Source: Blastomussa wellsi (Eukaryota; Cnidaria; Anthozoa; Scleractinia; Plerogyridae). From it: DNA of 64,000 nt. This document shows, one piece after another, positions 1 to 11,147 of this stretch. The DNA is taken from NCBI GenBank assembly GCA_947652115.1, contig OX393563.1, forward strand, positions 29,133,103-29,197,102, written 5' to 3'. Both the position numbers and the translations under genes were made by a program. Each line of letters starts with the position of its first letter. Positions within the stretch are counted from its first letter, which is position 1. The notes under the pieces are model-generated. The model made no database searches, had not been told where the DNA came from, and worked only from the letters and a program-made list of their open reading frames with translations.

Positions 1-415
1 GAAATTCCCCAAAAAATCTCAAAATTACCGAAATTTTAACTTCGTGTTTCCTGGAAAATTTTCCAAGTCCGATTCCTGGTAAAATCTTCAGATTCCCAGA
101 AACAGCCCTTCTTTGACGCATTGTCATATCTGACAAATTTCTGATTACTCTGCACATTCTCAGAAATTGGGACTGGTCAGGTCTCGATGTTTGATGCTGA
201 CCAAAAGGATCGCAGCCTCTGGGGACAAGAATGCAGATAGCTATGAAAATTAATACTCTGTATACGAACCTGTTGGCCCATGACATGACTAGAAGAATTT
301 CTACTCCCCCTGGATTTACAGGGTTACCCCCAGTATTAAGTTTGCCAATACCCATTTATACACCTGGGTGAAGTTTACTATGGGTAGCATATGCGAGTGA
401 GCTGCGAAACAAGCG

Positions 416-480
416 GCAAAGCCACAAGGGGCTTGGTGTTGGTGGGGAGATTTCTCCCCACCAAGCCTCCTCGGCTTTGC
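416..480. repeat. short palindromic repeat
   Basis: The arms gcaaagcc and ggctttgc bound inner complementary blocks (gcttggtg/caccaagc and ggggaga/tctcccc), so the whole stretch folds into one hairpin. It resembles the many small MITE-like hairpins in this window. I see no gene in the rest of 1-640. Confidence 0.6.
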
Positions 481-644
481 TGCTCATTTACATGGCTTTC
501 ACCACTCGTTTGTGCGCGTTATCCCAACTACTGACTGCCAACTACACAGGCTACACCGAGAGTAAAGTGTAACAATTCAAACCTGTACTTTTTAACATAG
601 GCATACGGGATGGGGGGGGGGGGGGGCAGCAAGAGAAATTTGGG

Positions 645-1063
645 CAAAGTAAAGGTAAAATATTTATTTAGACACAGCATTTCCTTCAGGACTTTACAAT
701 ATAGAATGAAATTAATCTGACTAGCTATCTAATTTAAATTACAAATAACTACTACAATAAAAGAAATGATAAAACCTGCTTTACAAGAAAGCCGGGTATA
801 AAAGCAAAACAAAACTTACATAAGACTATTCTAATCATAATTCTCAATCTTAAATTTAAATTCATTAAGAGAGGGCGACTGTCGAATATCCAAAGGCAGA
901 CTATTCCACAGTTCAGCTCTGCTGTAGGAAAGACTTCTCTTGCAATAGTTCGTGCAGGCTGGGGGATGGCAAGCGAACAGTCACTATCTCTTAGGTTATA
1001 GGTTAAGGTATCGGAACGGAAGATAAAGTGCGAACTAAGGTAGTCCGGAATCATATTATTCAC
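645..1063 (-). mobile_element. 3' end of a non-LTR retrotransposon (reverse transcriptase C terminus, decayed)
   Basis: Read on the minus strand, the stretch resembles the C-terminal tail of many invertebrate non-LTR ORF2 proteins: an LPxYLS-like start (here IPDYLSSHF), then TYNLRDSD, IPQPA and a block ending near an AKLWNSLP-like motif. That last block is only recognisable across shifted frames. The AT-rich end near 645-670 would be the 3' end. No catalytic domain remains, so this is a 5'-truncated, decayed copy. Confidence 0.6.
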
Positions 1064-1365
1064 ACAATCTTATACATCATTATTGATTTATCAACAAGGC
1101 ATTGACGGTCCAGTTTAACCCAGCTTACTATCCGCAACAATTCATCAAAACTATGATCTCCCAAGGCAACTTAGGAGAATTTTTGGGCAAATAGTTCACC
1201 CACCCCCCCCCCCCTCCCCCTGGCAAAAAATTGCCCGTACGCTTGTGAGTCCAGCAACACCAACCATTAACACTACCGTGCCTCCCATTCAAAATAGGTT
1301 CAGTAATTCCATGTTTCATTGATAAAGTTTAAAATGCAGTGTATTCAATTTAATTTGCCTGGCAG

Positions 1366-1859
1366 CTATCTCCGCTGGGATACAGAAACTGGAGGAAGAG
1401 CTTGGTGCTAGCATTGAGGATGAAGATAATTCTTCTTTGAAAACATTAACTGAAAGCCAAGAGTTAAGCTGCGAAAGCCAGACCGCAAATCAACATCTTG
1501 GACAACAGGCTATAGACCAGAATCCTAAAGAGGACACAAATCAAGTGGAAGTACATGAAGCAAGTGCGCATTTTACTTCTTTAGAATTAGGGAAAAGCAA
1601 TGATCGCTCTGTGGAAAACAGTACAGCTACAAAATTAGAAGTTGCTGTTACCAAGGGAGTGGAGACAATCGAAGATCGTCTTGTGTCTGAAGATGCAACT
1701 GAAGAAAATAAAGGTTTTGAATTACAGGACACTGAAACTAGGTCTCTTGAAGAAATACTTATTGTCCAAGAAAACCAAGGTATACTTAAGAGAGTAGACC
1801 CTGATGAAACTAGGACAGTGGAAACAGTTGGAATGAGCAGGACAGAAGACACAGATTAA
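1366..1859 (+). CDS. 3' terminal exon of an unidentified acidic protein (partial)
   Basis: The frame is open from a good 3' splice site (pyrimidine-rich, ending ggcag at 1365) to TAA at 1857-1859. It encodes about 164 residues rich in Glu, Asp, Thr and Ser, beginning with a short amphipathic stretch (GIQKLEEELGASIEDED). There are almost no hydrophobic clusters, so it is probably disordered. The exon begins in phase 1, so at least one earlier exon is needed; I could not find it in 1-1365 and it probably lies outside the window. A polyadenylation signal follows 78 bp after the stop. I do not recognise the protein. Confidence 0.5.
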
Positions 1860-1936
1860 CTTAAGACACTAGACACAACGGAGACAGCAGATACATGAGT
1901 TGGACACGGCAGGAGCACGACGTCTGAACTGGGCAA

Positions 1937-1942
1937 AATAAA
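1937..1942 (+). terminator. AATAAA polyadenylation signal
   Basis: A canonical AATAAA hexamer lies shortly after the stop of the terminal exon ending at 1859, which supports that exon being the 3' end of a plus-strand gene. Confidence 0.45.
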
Positions 1943-4167
1943 GTGGCTGAGCCAACAGAGCGTGGAAAGCTGTTGTATTGATAATTTCACCTTTTGTTCT
2001 CTTCAAGATGCCTCTGACAACTTGTCGTGACATTTTTTTGTTGCCCGGGGAGTACTAGGCTTGATTACCAGCCGCGGGGAGGAACGTATACCGGACTCGA
2101 GAGAGCCTAGGGGAGAACTTGTCCCACGTTTGGGTATAAAGGTGCCGCTATAACCCTGTTCAGAACAAAAATAACGTCAAACGCCTTCCCTGTTTTAGGG
2201 AGAGAAAGGAAAACGTTCTAATTTTTATTTACTATAGCGCAAACATCTAGTCCTGAAAATGGTCTAATGTTGACTGATGACCAGCTAAATAAATACTGAT
2301 GAACGCTTCTGATTTCGGATAAGCTTAAAACTCGACGAAATTATTGAAGCCATACTCTGTCTAGGACGACGCCAAACCCTGTTTATGACAGACTCGCTTG
2401 ACCATGTTCAGGACTGAGGAGTCAAAAACCATACCCTATCCAGCGGCACGTCCCCGTATAGCCCATACAATGGAGTGTACCCGCGCCAGCGGGTTTTGTC
2501 GTAATTGGCAGGACATTTTTAAACTTGTCCGCTCGTGCAATTGGCCTTTTTGCATTGATATGCATTTGAAACAAACTGAAAAGCAATAGGTTTTCCCCGC
2601 CTCAATGCAACTCTTTAAAGGGACACTGTCACCATTTTTAAATAGCATAATTTTGGAAAACTCAAAAACATACATCGATCTTTGGAAGCTAAACAATAAT
2701 GGTTTTATTTTGTAGAGCAATGCTCGACAAATGATTAGAACCCATTTGGAAGTGAGGCGTTTAACGATGGCATGGATGGAAACGGATTGATTTTTGAAAA
2801 AGCGTCAGGATGTCAGTTTTTCAAAGGCCGTTCAAATTTGGCTCGAAAAGCCTTGAAATTTTGCAAAAATGTTGCTGCAGTGTGGACTTCCTTCAAGAAA
2901 TTGCTTTTAATCGTTTAGTTAGAGCTGATGAAGGCAAATATATCGTGACTGCGTCCCTTTAACCGGGTTATTTTTCTTTTCACATTCTACATTCGGATTC
3001 CTCGTATTTCTTGATACTGCCTTCATCTGGTTTTCTCCTGGAACTCGGCAATTCTGCGAGAATAAAATTAAAAAACACACGTCTTTTCTCCATGGATTCT
3101 GTGGATCTTTGCATCTAAACTTTTTCATCAGATAAAGAAGGTCTTACGAAACAAAGAAAGACATGAGTCGTTTTTCCGTTACATATATAAAGATTCTGCT
3201 TTGTTTCAAATAAATAAACAAGGATGGCTGGTACGGGCAGATTTGCGAAAAACTGGAAATGAGGACAGTGTATACCGTTTATTAATATTCAAACTTAACG
3301 ATAATTTTATAACCTAGCTTATACCCAGTGTGCGACCGACTGGTGGGTTAAAATTGCGTGACAGTCTTGTAATTGTACTCTTGTTGGTGGTTTTGACTGT
3401 GACGCAATCGAAAACAATTCTAGTTCGAAACAATTCAACTAAACCTGGAACTATAAGAAGCTAGGAATTTCAGGTAATGAAGCTGATAAATAAATAAACA
3501 ATTTCTCCAAGTCCCAGGTCTGTGCGGTATACCGTTCACGAGTTATTTGCCGAAACGTTCTACGCAAATTTAGAAAGCTCAGTATGGAGACGCCAATTGT
3601 GTCCTTCTAAGGGACACAAATATGATGGCCGAGAAACCATCTGGAATTCAGTTCTGCTATAATAATGACTACTTTTGGCAACTGAGCTATTATACTTCCG
3701 CATAAACACCACTTTATATTATATCTGAAATGATCAACAATACAGCTTTCAAGTCATGGCAGTCGACTCAGCTTGATGTCACAACGACGAAGAACTCAAA
3801 TATTCAAGATACTCTGTTTTCAAAACGAAGGGCACTACCGAGCTGAAAATTTCCGAAAAGATTTATTTTTAGTTCACCTTACAGCTAGTGGCAACAAAAT
3901 TTAGTAGGCCTAGCGAATTTGATTTCAGAATTTTATGACGTCACATGAAAACCCAGAATTTGCACCCAAATAATTATTCCATCCTTGTGTTTATTATTGT
4001 GAAGATCGGACAGTCAAGTCAAACCAGTCGTAACTAGTTTTATCGGTAATGGAGATGAAAAGTCTTGTAAAACCAGTTTAATTCAGGGAAAAGCAGTGAT
4101 TTCAACAAGTCCCTGACTGAAGCCCTGTTTTGCTGAATACTATAAGTTAAATTTGCTTGTAGTCGAT
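1943..4167. other. intergenic region upstream of BHMT-A
   Basis: No supported coding exon was found on either strand. The stretch contains one TTAA-flanked palindromic element (2619-2958) and otherwise AT-rich sequence. The last few hundred bases should include the BHMT-A promoter, but I see no convincing TATA or initiator motif. Confidence 0.5.
2619..2958. mobile_element. nonautonomous DNA element with TTAA target duplication
   Basis: Both ends carry TTAA (2615-2618 and 2959-2962) immediately outside inverted termini starting AGGGAC and continuing with an imperfect match to a CACTGTCAC-like sequence. A TTAA duplication with short inverted termini is the signature of piggyBac- or Kolobok-type elements. 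The 340-bp interior has no coding potential. Confidence 0.55.
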
Positions 4168-7100
4168 ATGCCAAAGGTAAGAAAACGGCATCGCTTTGAA
4201 AACTCATCATTCGGCAAACGAAATATAAAAGCTATACAAATAGGAAAACACTATCGAAACGATGAAATATTTTGTTTTCTCTCATCAAAGCGAGGAATAT
4301 TAGAGCGCCTCGATGCTGGGGAGGTCATCGTCGGAGATGGTGGCTTCTTGTTTTGCATGGAGAAACGAGGCTACGTCAAAGCTGGCGTGTGGACACCTGA
4401 GGTAACAGTGGAAAATCCAGAGGCTGGTAATCATACTTCATCGTTTTTAAGGTTTAAAGAAAGTAATGACATGTTTGCAAAGGTTACAATAATATAGTCA
4501 TTTGCATAACCGAATGCGATAGAGAGTTGCGTTATGCAATTGCAATTGTCCCGGAATTGTGAATGGGTGATGTTGCTCGGCAAAGTTTAGGCGAGTAATC
4601 GAAATCTCGGCATCGTAAAATTGGGCACGCAAAAAATAACGCTTGTCTCAGATTCTCTAGCCAGCGTCGTAGCCGGACTTGCAACATAATTACCCTCAGT
4701 GTTTACTTGGATCTGTATATTTATTTGTGACCATTTGTGATTGGCTAGTTTCCCAACCCTTTTTGTTTGTATGACATTCTTTCGTAGCAGATCACGCAAC
4801 ACCGTCCATAAATTTGCTCAAGGCCAGCTACGTTTCTTGTTAAAACCCTATGCTGTCAAAAGTCACGAAAAGCAAAATCAAGCTAAAGCATTTTCTAGAA
4901 GCTGGACATTTCTTGGGGTTTTAAATGTCAGCTTCCGGTTGGAACATTCCAAAGTTCCAAGGTGAAAATTCACGTAAATAAACGACCGAATTGAACACTA
5001 GTCTGCCAGTAGACAGTTAATTTGATCTTCCCACGGGAGTCGCAACTAGTCCCCAGTCGTCTCCTACAAGAAAAAAGCAAGGCGTGATGCATGGATGATG
5101 GCTCCAAACCCGTTCCCAGGGTCTCTCATCTTCCCGCCCTCTCGGAGCGAGCTCCGGGAGGGCGGGAAGATGAGAGATCCTGGGAATGAGGTTGGATGGC
5201 TCCCTCGTCAGCCACCTTCCCATCATTCCCCGCGCCTAATAGTTTTTTCCCATAAGATACGACTAGGGACGAGTCAGCTGTCAACCTACTGTCATCATCT
5301 TTTCCACTCTGGACCAAAATAGCTGTTAAGCGATAATTTGCCCACGGAGCACGCAAGACAAGTATCCAATCAGAAATGAATTCACAGATACTTGAAAAAC
5401 AGCTGGATATCGGAACAAGCTTTTGGGCGCTGTTGCGCAGACGATCTACAACGGTGATTTGGGCCGTGTGCGGCAAGGAATCTCGCGAGGCGAAAGGCTA
5501 CTTCCAACTAGTAATAACCAAAGATTAGACAGTGCGGGCGAGATCGGGGAAAGGTGTTCAGCCTTATAATTTGAATGATAATACGTGTATTGATCTTCGT
5601 TACTTTTAAGCGATGACAAACTTGAATGACCGACTGAGCGTGATCGTGAAGCTAACGACATAATGTGCAGTCAATCAATCAATCAATCAATAACTTTAAC
5701 GGGATCCTTATCAATAAAAAGTGGTCTTCTAAAGAGCCGTGCGCATTAACCTTAAATATATTACCTAGTACTTAAAAACTAAGACTTAAAAATTACTAAC
5801 CATTAGAAGAAAAAATCGTAAGTTAAGTTATTAATAATATACAATAGCGGAATAAAAGCTATTCAAAGCAGTGGCCTGCTTAGCCTCCAGTGACAGACTG
5901 TTCCATGTTACTGCGCCCCTACAACGAAAACTCTTCTTGAGGGCCTCAGTTTTCGGCCGCGGAATAAACAGGTTACGTTGGGCGCCCGAAGATTATGTCT
6001 GGCAGTCGTAAAGAGAGAGCCTGGAAGAGCCCTATAGACAGCCTCCGGCATCGAAATTATGGAAATGGTCCCATTACAGTTGCTGTAAGTTATGTTACTG
6101 AATAAAAAGGCGTGACTGACTGGGACCCTTTAAAGGTTTTGTTACGATCAAACAGATCAAATAAAAGTTTCACAGGGGATGAACATTCATTCGCAAGGAA
6201 TGTGTTATCTTTTGGGCCACATTCAATAAAATGCAAATGTGTTCGGAAATGGCATGTGTTTTTCACTTAACGATGCTTTCGCAACACGCTCGAGGTCACG
6301 AACAAACGGATCGGACGAACAACACTCTCGCTACTCGCTTGGCGCGGAATGAGACCAGAAATGACATCCAACGCGAACATTGCGCCGCACTGCTGCTATG
6401 CGTGAGTTTCCTGTGATCCAAGGTCTAAATACGCGTGATGCGTGTGATCAAATTGCGTTCTTTGCATTCCATACATTCTTAGTGGAAGAACACTCGAACA
6501 GAGCAAGACTCGAGCATGCGTTTGTAACAGTCGCGTCGACATTAGTATTGCGGGCGAATACATTCTGAAAGGGAAAGAAGAAACCTAATAAATATTTTAA
6601 TTTTGAAAGATTACTCTTCTCTAACCTTCCACTACTTACAAGTTTGAGGCTCTTCCTTGAAATAGGAAGCCTCCGTTCACGATCGACACTATCCCTGACT
6701 ACTGTGTCAACGGATAAGAGACGTATTACGAAGAACAGCGAGAAGTCACTTTCGACCAACCTGGATGACGAAAACGTCTGTTAATAACCGGAGCATTTCT
6801 TTTTTCCCTATATTCTTTCTTTTTGCTTTTCAGTGCGGCAACTGCATCGCGAGTTCCTTCGCGCAGGTGCCGACGTTATGCAGACTTTTACTTTCTACGC
6901 CAGCGACGACAAGCTAAAAAACCGCGGTAATACAGCTTCTGAGAACATTGGGGTAAGAATAACGGTTTATAGTCTCCGTCAGATTTCGGAATGACGGCCT
7001 GTATTCAATCATTTCCTTAGCTTTTTCCCTACCACCTCCCCCCCCCCCTCCCCTCTCATGTGGAGGACACGTATGTACTGTATCCGTATATGTAGTTACC

Positions 7101-10100
7101 ATCATGTCGACCCTAGAAATTTTCTCTTCCAAAACTCTAGCTCAACTAATCTCAATAAAAAAAACATTCCTCTACTTTATGCACTGATAAGAAAACGATA
7201 AAACCAATTGCCATTCCTAACTAGCAAATTTTCTGGTATCACGTTTAGAAGCTAGTTAAATGGCGAGATTTTAAAATCGTTTACTCAAGAGCTGTCTACA
7301 TAACGATTATTCCATGAGCCCGCATTGGATATGAAGTGATAAAATAACCAACGAGCGCGTAGCGCGAGTTGGTTATAATCACTTTATATCCAACAAGGGC
7401 GAATGGAATAATTGTTTAAGTAAATTCTTAAACCATATCTCTTGAATTTTTGTGGGAGACAGCTCCTGAAACCTGCCAGTGTCGGCCGTCATAGAGGGCT
7501 GAAGTTAAAAACTTGGCGCACTATTTCCCATATGACGTAAAACACCGACTATTGGCTCATAGTCGGAGTTTTTTAGCCAATCAAAAAGCTAGAAATGCAA
7601 TAGTCGGAGCTGAGAATATACTAATAATTTGTATCAGAACCATACCGAATCGGTATATATATGGAATAATTTTGATGGAGGTGATCCGGACTGTACTTTC
7701 TGTTTCAGTGTGAGTTTATCAACCAGGCTGCGTGTGATATAGCCCGCGAGGTGGCCAACGAGGGTGACGCCCTTGTAGCAGGGAATTTTTGCCAAACGCC
7801 TTCCTACATGTCAGGACTTGGAAAAGAGGTTGTTCAGAAGGAGTTCCAGAAACAGATCGACGTGTTTGTGAAGAATGACGTGGATTTCTTAATTGGAGAG
7901 GTAACCTGGAACTTTGCATCCAAGACGTATCCATAAGGCTTTAGCTTATGACTGCGAAACACTACTCAAATATGTGAACGCAGGTCATTTTGAGTAGAAG
8001 CATCTTTCATATTCTGTACCTTATTTCTGTCAACATGATCTGCAGCGTAACACAATACAGTTTAATTTATATTGTGTATGGAGTAATCTTCAATAAAAAT
8101 TTCATGAGGTCGAACAGCCTGCGTAACTGGCGGGATTCGCGCGGCGAAGTTATTTTGTTTGGGGGGACGCAGTCGTTGGAGTGGCGAAGCCGTGGGGGAT
8201 TGGTGAGGAGTCGACTCGCGCGACTTCGGCACTTGACCTCGCGGGCTGCCGAGAAGCTCGAACCCTCAAATCCCGCCGGCTACGCAGGCTAGAGGTCGAA
8301 GACTTATATTTTTTATTTATTTGAATTCAAAACGGGCAAAACTCGTCAGAAATCATCTTGGTTTTTTGTGTACACACACGGGCTAAGTAAAACTGTGTAA
8401 CAATCCTGATAGAGAATGCCTTTTAGTTTAGAAGTTCACCAGAGTTCATTGCAGCTGTAATTTTTGCCATCAGGCTGTTTTTCCTTAATTTGCTATTAGC
8501 GCTAGGAATGATGCAAACTCGTACGTTATTTGTTTGCATGCTATATGACTGGAATTGTACAAAATTTTAAATTGGTTTATTGACAAACTTGTGAAAACGC
8601 TTTTGAACCGCTTGCGAAGTTTTGACGATATCCACAAAAACGAAGTCTTCACACGCGCGAATTTTCCTTTTCCCTGTTTTCTCTCTTTTGGAAGCTGTTT
8701 ATGTACGTGGAGGAAGCAGAATGGGCGATTGAAGTTATGAAGGCAACCGGCAAGCCAGTTGCTTTGTGCCTCAATGTCTGTTTAGCTGGAGATTTTGAAG
8801 GGGTGCCTGTTGAGGAATGTGCTGTTAGAATCGCTAAAGCAGGTAACATTGAAAATGTAACATTTTTAGATACTACATCGCGATATAACAGGCAACACGA
8901 TTTAACTGTAACTATGGCAACGATGGTTTTGACTTGGTTCCTTGTTTGCAGGTGCCGACATCATTGGCGTGAACTGCTTCTATGATCCTGATGTGTGTTT
9001 GAAAACCATGAAGGCTATGATAGAAGGATTGGAAAAGGCTGGATTGAAACGTCACCTGATCGTTCAGCCAGTGGGATACAGGACTCCGGAATGCATGGAC
9101 CACAACAATCCCGCCAGCAAAATGGGCATGACAGGGTTGGCGGAGTTTCCTTTGGGTAGGGCAATTATTCCAGTTCTCGCCCTCTGTTAGTCACGCAACG
9201 CTCGAATCTCCTGCTTCCCGTTCGTCCCGCAACGCGTTCACCAAGCTGAACAGTATCACGTGAAAGTATAATGCTGAAAACCGTCACACACTTAGATATT
9301 GGGACCCCCCTTCCCTAACCGAATTTTTCTACTTGTTTGACGCTGAAATTCACGCATCGATAGGTTCGCCTATTATTACTAAACAGGCTGACTGGTAGAG
9401 TGACGGTGTTGCGAGAAGTAAATTGCCGAGAAAAGTATCTGTAGTGTTGCCGAGTCAAAGTCAAAGGTTGGACCCCCTGGATCCGCCCCTGCATTGCAAG
9501 GTCTCTCTTCCTTGACATCCAATGACGCAAGTGTTGTTTCTTTCATGTCTCAGCTTTAGAGAGCCGTTTGCTTAATCGGTTTGACGTGCAAAGGTACGCT
9601 CGAGAAGCATACAATATGGGGATTCGTTACATTGGAGCGTGCTGTGGAATGGAGCCTTACCACGTCCGAGCTATCGCCGAAGAGGCAAGTGGGCAGTTAT
9701 CAGGGCCTTATTTAATCCATTCCCTAAGCGCGTTTTGGAGAGAACCGTGTTCCAATACGATGGATGCAGCTCATTCCCTAGATTCTCTCTAATTTTTGTT
9801 AGTTCTTTTGCCAGGCAATGATAATTTTAAATAAGTGTAACCCTATTTTTAATTTTTCCTTAGCTGGCTAAAGAGCGAGGAAAACTGCCTCCCGCCAGTG
9901 AGAAGCACAGCTTGTGGGGAGATGCCCTGCGACAGCATACTTATCCGTGGGTTAGGGCAAGGTAAGCGAGTTCCCAGGGGTAAAACTGAGGGAAAGTTAA
10001 ATAACCACTGTCCAAAGCCTAAATCTGTAGGGGGGGGGGGGGGGGACGCCTCTCTTATAACCATAGGCGTACGGGCACCTTCGGACTTGTGGAGGGAGGG

Positions 10101-10572
10101 GGAGGGGTGCGTACCGCAACTTCCCTACTAGAAAATTTTCGAATGTGTTAGCATTAAACCGGTATACAACCGTCCAAAAATTGCAACTGCTGTTGCCCGA
10201 ATCCTGAACGTTTTGTTTCTGTTGCACCAGATGTCCCAGTAGACAATTTACAACTCTCCGCTTTCTGTTTCATGGAAACGTTGCTACAACGCCTTGTGTT
10301 TCTCGAAGATTGCTTTGCATGGAAACGGCGGTTGCACTTAGGAGTGGCATTTTCGTGTCGATTTCAACAAAATGTTATCCCATTTCAGAGCTCGTCGATC
10401 CCACTGGGAGAATCTTCAGCCTACAAGCGGTCGACCTTACAGTGGAGCGCTGCGCGAGATGGATTCTCAGTGGGGAGATCTCGCCCTGAGTAGCAAGACC
10501 ATGATCCAAAAGAAAACTTTGACCACAGACGAAGAAGTAAAGGAGTTAGCGAAACGCGCGGAGACCAAATAA
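4168..10572 (+). CDS. BHMT: betaine-homocysteine S-methyltransferase, copy A (complete, 9 exons, 406 aa)
   Basis: Cytosolic zinc enzyme that transfers a methyl group from betaine to homocysteine, giving methionine and dimethylglycine. Exons: 4168-4176, 4291-4426, 6834-6952, 7709-7900, 8695-8842, 8952-9155, 9554-9684, 9864-9961, 10389-10572; phases agree throughout. The tiny first exon encodes Met-Pro-Lys and joins directly to [11 protein letters not shown], as in the vertebrate enzyme. Family landmarks: [35 protein letters not shown], and the three zinc cysteines in GVNC (Cys210) and GACCG (Cys299, Cys300). The length equals that of human BHMT. Intron 7 begins with GC instead of GT (at 9685), whereas copy B has GT there. 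The gene converges on DMGDH and is a diverged duplicate of copy B with the same exon plan. No disabling change was seen. Confidence 0.93.
5106..5194. mobile_element. 89-bp palindromic MITE with 9-bp target duplication
   Basis: Two near-perfect inverted arms (about 38 bp, including the motif CATCTTCCCGCCCTC) meet at a short loop. The 9-bp direct repeat GATGGCTCC lies on both sides (5097-5105 and 5195-5203). A 9-bp duplication suggests a Mutator-like superfamily. It lies in BHMT-A intron 2. Confidence 0.7.
5668..6100 (-). mobile_element. 3' end of a non-LTR retrotransposon with (TTGA)n tail
   Basis: On the minus strand a short open stretch (about 5845-5990) reads [15 protein letters not shown] followed by [15 protein letters not shown], which matches the conserved C terminus of invertebrate non-LTR reverse transcriptases (xxGAxLWNSLPxExR). 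The plus strand ends in a tcaa tandem tail at about 5669-5691, the expected 3' microsatellite tail of such elements. It is a truncated copy in BHMT-A intron 2. Confidence 0.65.
7302..7620. mobile_element. composite palindromic repeat, copy 1
   Basis: Positions 7302-7417 form a hairpin around the palindrome cgagcgcgtagcgcgag, with arms reading attattccat...atggaataat. Positions 7510-7620 hold a second unit containing the inverted pair actattggctcatagt. Both units recur together in inverted orientation at 60152-60471, so they belong to one mobile family. It lies in BHMT-A intron 3. Confidence 0.65.
8115..8292. mobile_element. 178-bp hAT-like MITE
   Basis: The ends begin CAGCCTGCGTA and finish TACGCAGGCTAG, and the interior is inverted and GC-rich. 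An identical 8-bp direct repeat AGGTCGAA flanks it (8107-8114, 8293-8300). An 8-bp duplication is typical of hAT elements. The same terminal motif is seen at 30333-30406, and a related one (TAGCCTGCG) at 37987-39065. Confidence 0.7.
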
Positions 10573-10873
10573 ACTGAATGAAACCGCGCGCTTCTATAAG
10601 CGGTGTATGAGTCAAAGCGAACAAATCAAACCTTCATTTAAATTTTTCTTCTAAACGGTATTTTGTGGTGATTTTCATTTCTATTTTACAGAAGTAGGCA
10701 GGCCAGCGCTATCGATTTATGATAATTTTCATAGGTTTGGGAGGCCAATGTTCACAGTGAATTATTGTTAATCTTTGATCCGATCCAGGTTTTTTTTACC
10801 GTTATAAAACTGCTGATGATGTGAAGTATATATGAAAATGAAATAATTCGTATTTGAACTGCGGGTGTAGATG

Positions 10874-11147
10874 AAAGTGAAGAATGATCATCGCAGTGAA
10901 TTTCCAATTTAAGCAATTGGAAAGAAGACGCCTGAAAAAATCAGGGCTTCAACTGCTCACGGGAAAATATGCACTCGATAAATTGACCTTGCTCCCAAGG
11001 TGTGGCTTCTTAGCTCAGTTGGTAGAGCATCGCATCGGTATCGCGGAGGCCACGGGTTCGAATCCCGTTGAAAACCTGATTTTTTTCAGGCTTCTTCTTT
11101 CCAATGGCTTAAATTGCAAATTCACTGCGATGATCATTCTTCACTTT
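10874..11147. mobile_element. palindromic element enclosing a tRNA-like sequence
   Basis: Left arm (10874-10945) and right arm (about 11077-11147) are near-complete inverted copies of each other, beginning aaagtgaagaatgatcatcg and ending with its complement. Each contains a smaller palindrome of the type CCTGAAAAAATCAGG. The tRNA-like segment sits between the arms. This is either a SINE-type element that acquired inverted flanks or a MITE carrying a tRNA promoter. Confidence 0.65.
11004..11076 (+). pseudogene. tRNA-Thr-like sequence (degenerate, within a repeat)
   Basis: The D-arm/A-box (TAGCTCAGTTGGTAGAGC) and the T-arm/B-box (GGGTTCGAATCCC) are intact, with 73 bases of tRNA layout. The anticodon loop reads TCGGTAT, giving a GGT (Thr) anticodon but with C instead of the invariant U33. 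The acceptor stem has three mismatches and the anticodon stem one. The internal RNA polymerase III promoter boxes are conserved while folding of a working tRNA is compromised. A functional tRNA is therefore unlikely; a SINE head is more probable. Confidence 0.7.

Noticed and set aside
5126..5476. Plus and minus frames of about 100 codons around 5.1-5.5 kb
   Set aside because: They run through the palindromic MITE at 5106-5194 and into intron sequence of BHMT-A; no family resemblance.
11004..11076. Functional tRNA-Thr gene
   Set aside because: U33 is replaced by C, the acceptor stem has three mismatches, and the sequence is embedded in a repeat; kept only as a tRNA-like pseudogene.
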